Assembly (NCBI GenBank): GCA_900545625.1
Contig: UQZS01000017.1
Span: 1 to 33,559 of the forward strand
Source of the DNA: an uncultured Oscillospiraceae bacterium
GTDB lineage: Bacteria > Bacillota > Clostridia > Oscillospirales > Acutalibacteraceae
Length of the DNA: 33,559 bases
Direction: 5' to 3'
Shown: piece by piece, positions 32,964 to 33,559 of the stretch
Position numbering within the stretch: position 1 is the first letter of the stretch
Layout of the letters: every line of letters begins with the position of its first letter
Notes under the pieces: model-generated
Seen by the model: only the letters and a program-made list of their open reading frames with translations
Database searches by the model: none
What the model was told of the DNA's origin: nothing
Made by a program: the position numbers and the translations under genes

Positions 32964-33559
32964 ATGTCTGTTTTCCAAAACAAAACCTTATTGATCACGG
33001 GCGGCACGGGTTCCTTCGGGAATGCGGTGCTCAATCGCTTCATCACGTCGGACATCGGGGAGATCCGTATTTTCTCGCGGGATGAAAAAAAGCAGGACGA
33101 TATGCGTCATGCGTTTCAGGCGCGATATCCCGAGGCGAGCGGCAAGCTGAAATTTTATATCGGCGACGTGCGCGACATCGATTCCGTGCGCAACGCGATG
33201 CACGGGGTGGATTACATTTTCCACGCTGCGGCGCTCAAGCAGGTACCCTCCTGTGAGTTCTTCCCCATTGAAGCGGTGAAAACCAATGTGCTCGGCACGG
33301 AAAATGTGCTGAATGCCGCGATCGCCGCGGGCGTGCGCAACATCATCTGCCTGTCCACCGACAAGGCCGCATACCCGGTCAACGCCATGGGCACCTCCAA
33401 GGCGATGATGGAAAAGGTCATCGTCGCAAAGTCCCGCACCGTCAGTCCCGAAAAGACCAAGATCTGCTGCACGCGCTACGGCAACGTGCTGTGCTCGCGC
33501 GGATCGGTCGTGCCGCTGTGGATCGATCAGATCAAGGCGGGCAACCCCATCACCGTGAC
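32964..33559 (+). CDS. UDP-GlcNAc 4,6-dehydratase/5-epimerase (CapE/WbjB-like), 5' part
   Basis: The first 198 codons of a gene that runs off the right edge. NAD(P) motif GGTGSFG (13-19), RIFSRDEKKQDDMR, HAAALKQVPSCEFFP and LSTDKAAYPVNAMGTSK mark the FlaA1/CapD/CapE group. The usual catalytic YXXXK is here MXXXK (M142, K146), a known feature of CapE/WbjB, which makes the precursor of UDP-N-acetyl-L-fucosamine. That predicts capF- and capG-like genes just to the right. The ATG at 32964 lies behind AAGGAG, 25 bases after the fusion gene. Confidence 0.87.
   Translation, partial: MSVFQNKTLLITGGTGSFGNAVLNRFITSDIGEIRIFSRDEKKQDDMRHAFQARYPEASGKLKFYIGDVRDIDSVRNAMHGVDYIFHAAALKQVPSCEFFPIEAVKTNVLGTENVLNAAIAAGVRNIICLSTDKAAYPVNAMGTSKAMMEKVIVAKSRTVSPEKTKICCTRYGNVLCSRGSVVPLWIDQIKAGNPITV

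Noticed and set aside
1..33559. CRISPR arrays, tRNA or rRNA genes, insertion sequences
   Set aside because: No regularly spaced repeats, no cloverleaf or rRNA-like sequence and no transposase motifs were seen on either strand.

Overview
The window looks like a chromosomal segment of a fairly high-GC, anaerobic, low-GC-phylum (Firmicutes) Clostridia member, probably an Oscillospiraceae-like gut anaerobe. The evidence is the clostridial rnfCDGEAB order, a CtsR-controlled ctsR-mcsA-mcsB-clpC operon, AGGAGG-type ribosome binding sites, frequent GTG/TTG starts, and a Bacillus/Clostridium-type LexA box. This placement is inference from gene content, not a database match. All genes but one read on the + strand.

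Layout. (1) 1-5.5 kb: the end of a Gx-transporter-type membrane protein gene, then a tightly overlapping rnfC-D-G-E-A-B operon for the ion-pumping ferredoxin:NAD+ oxidoreductase, closed by a strong hairpin at 5466-5499. (2) 5.56-5.70 kb, minus strand: a 44-residue Cys/Gly-rich single-span protein converging on that terminator. (3) 5.9-10.57 kb: a sigma-A promoter bracketed by two triple-heptad CtsR operators, then ctsR, mcsA, mcsB and clpC, the protein-arginine-phosphorylation and Clp protease stress module. (4) 10.57-14.32 kb: a self-contained transcription unit starting 4 bases after clpC. It has a near-consensus promoter, a perfect LexA/SOS box (CGAACAAATGTTCG) just downstream of the -10, a long 5'-leader hairpin, and then a sigma-region-4-like regulator, a BppU/tail-fibre-like protein with a short collagen-like stretch, a GH25 lysozyme, an XhlA-like protein, a holin and a strong terminator. 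No capsid, terminase, integrase or tail-tube genes are present. (5) 14.4 kb to the end: a large surface-polysaccharide (capsule/EPS) locus that continues beyond the right edge.

The polysaccharide locus reads as a Wzx/Wzy-type assembly line. A small phosphoglycosyl transferase starts the lipid-linked unit, several GT4/GT2 glycosyltransferases and a TupA-like ATP-grasp protein extend or decorate it, an EpsG-like protein is the candidate polymerase, and two different flippases are encoded. Precursor genes are a TviB-like UDP-HexNAc dehydrogenase with a TviC/WbpP-like 4-epimerase (predicted N-acetylhexosaminuronic acid), a CMP-sugar synthetase-like protein, a fused IspD-like cytidylyltransferase/APH(6)-like kinase beside a CDP-glycerol glycerophosphotransferase-like enzyme, and a CapE-like UDP-GlcNAc 4,6-dehydratase/5-epimerase. 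The stretch of roughly 24.8-28.5 kb is visibly more AT-rich than its surroundings and carries its own flippase, suggesting an inserted cassette.

The most interesting candidates are the SOS-controlled, phage-derived lysis unit sitting alone behind clpC, and the kinase-cytidylyltransferase fusion that probably makes a CDP-linked substituent for the neighbouring phosphotransferase.
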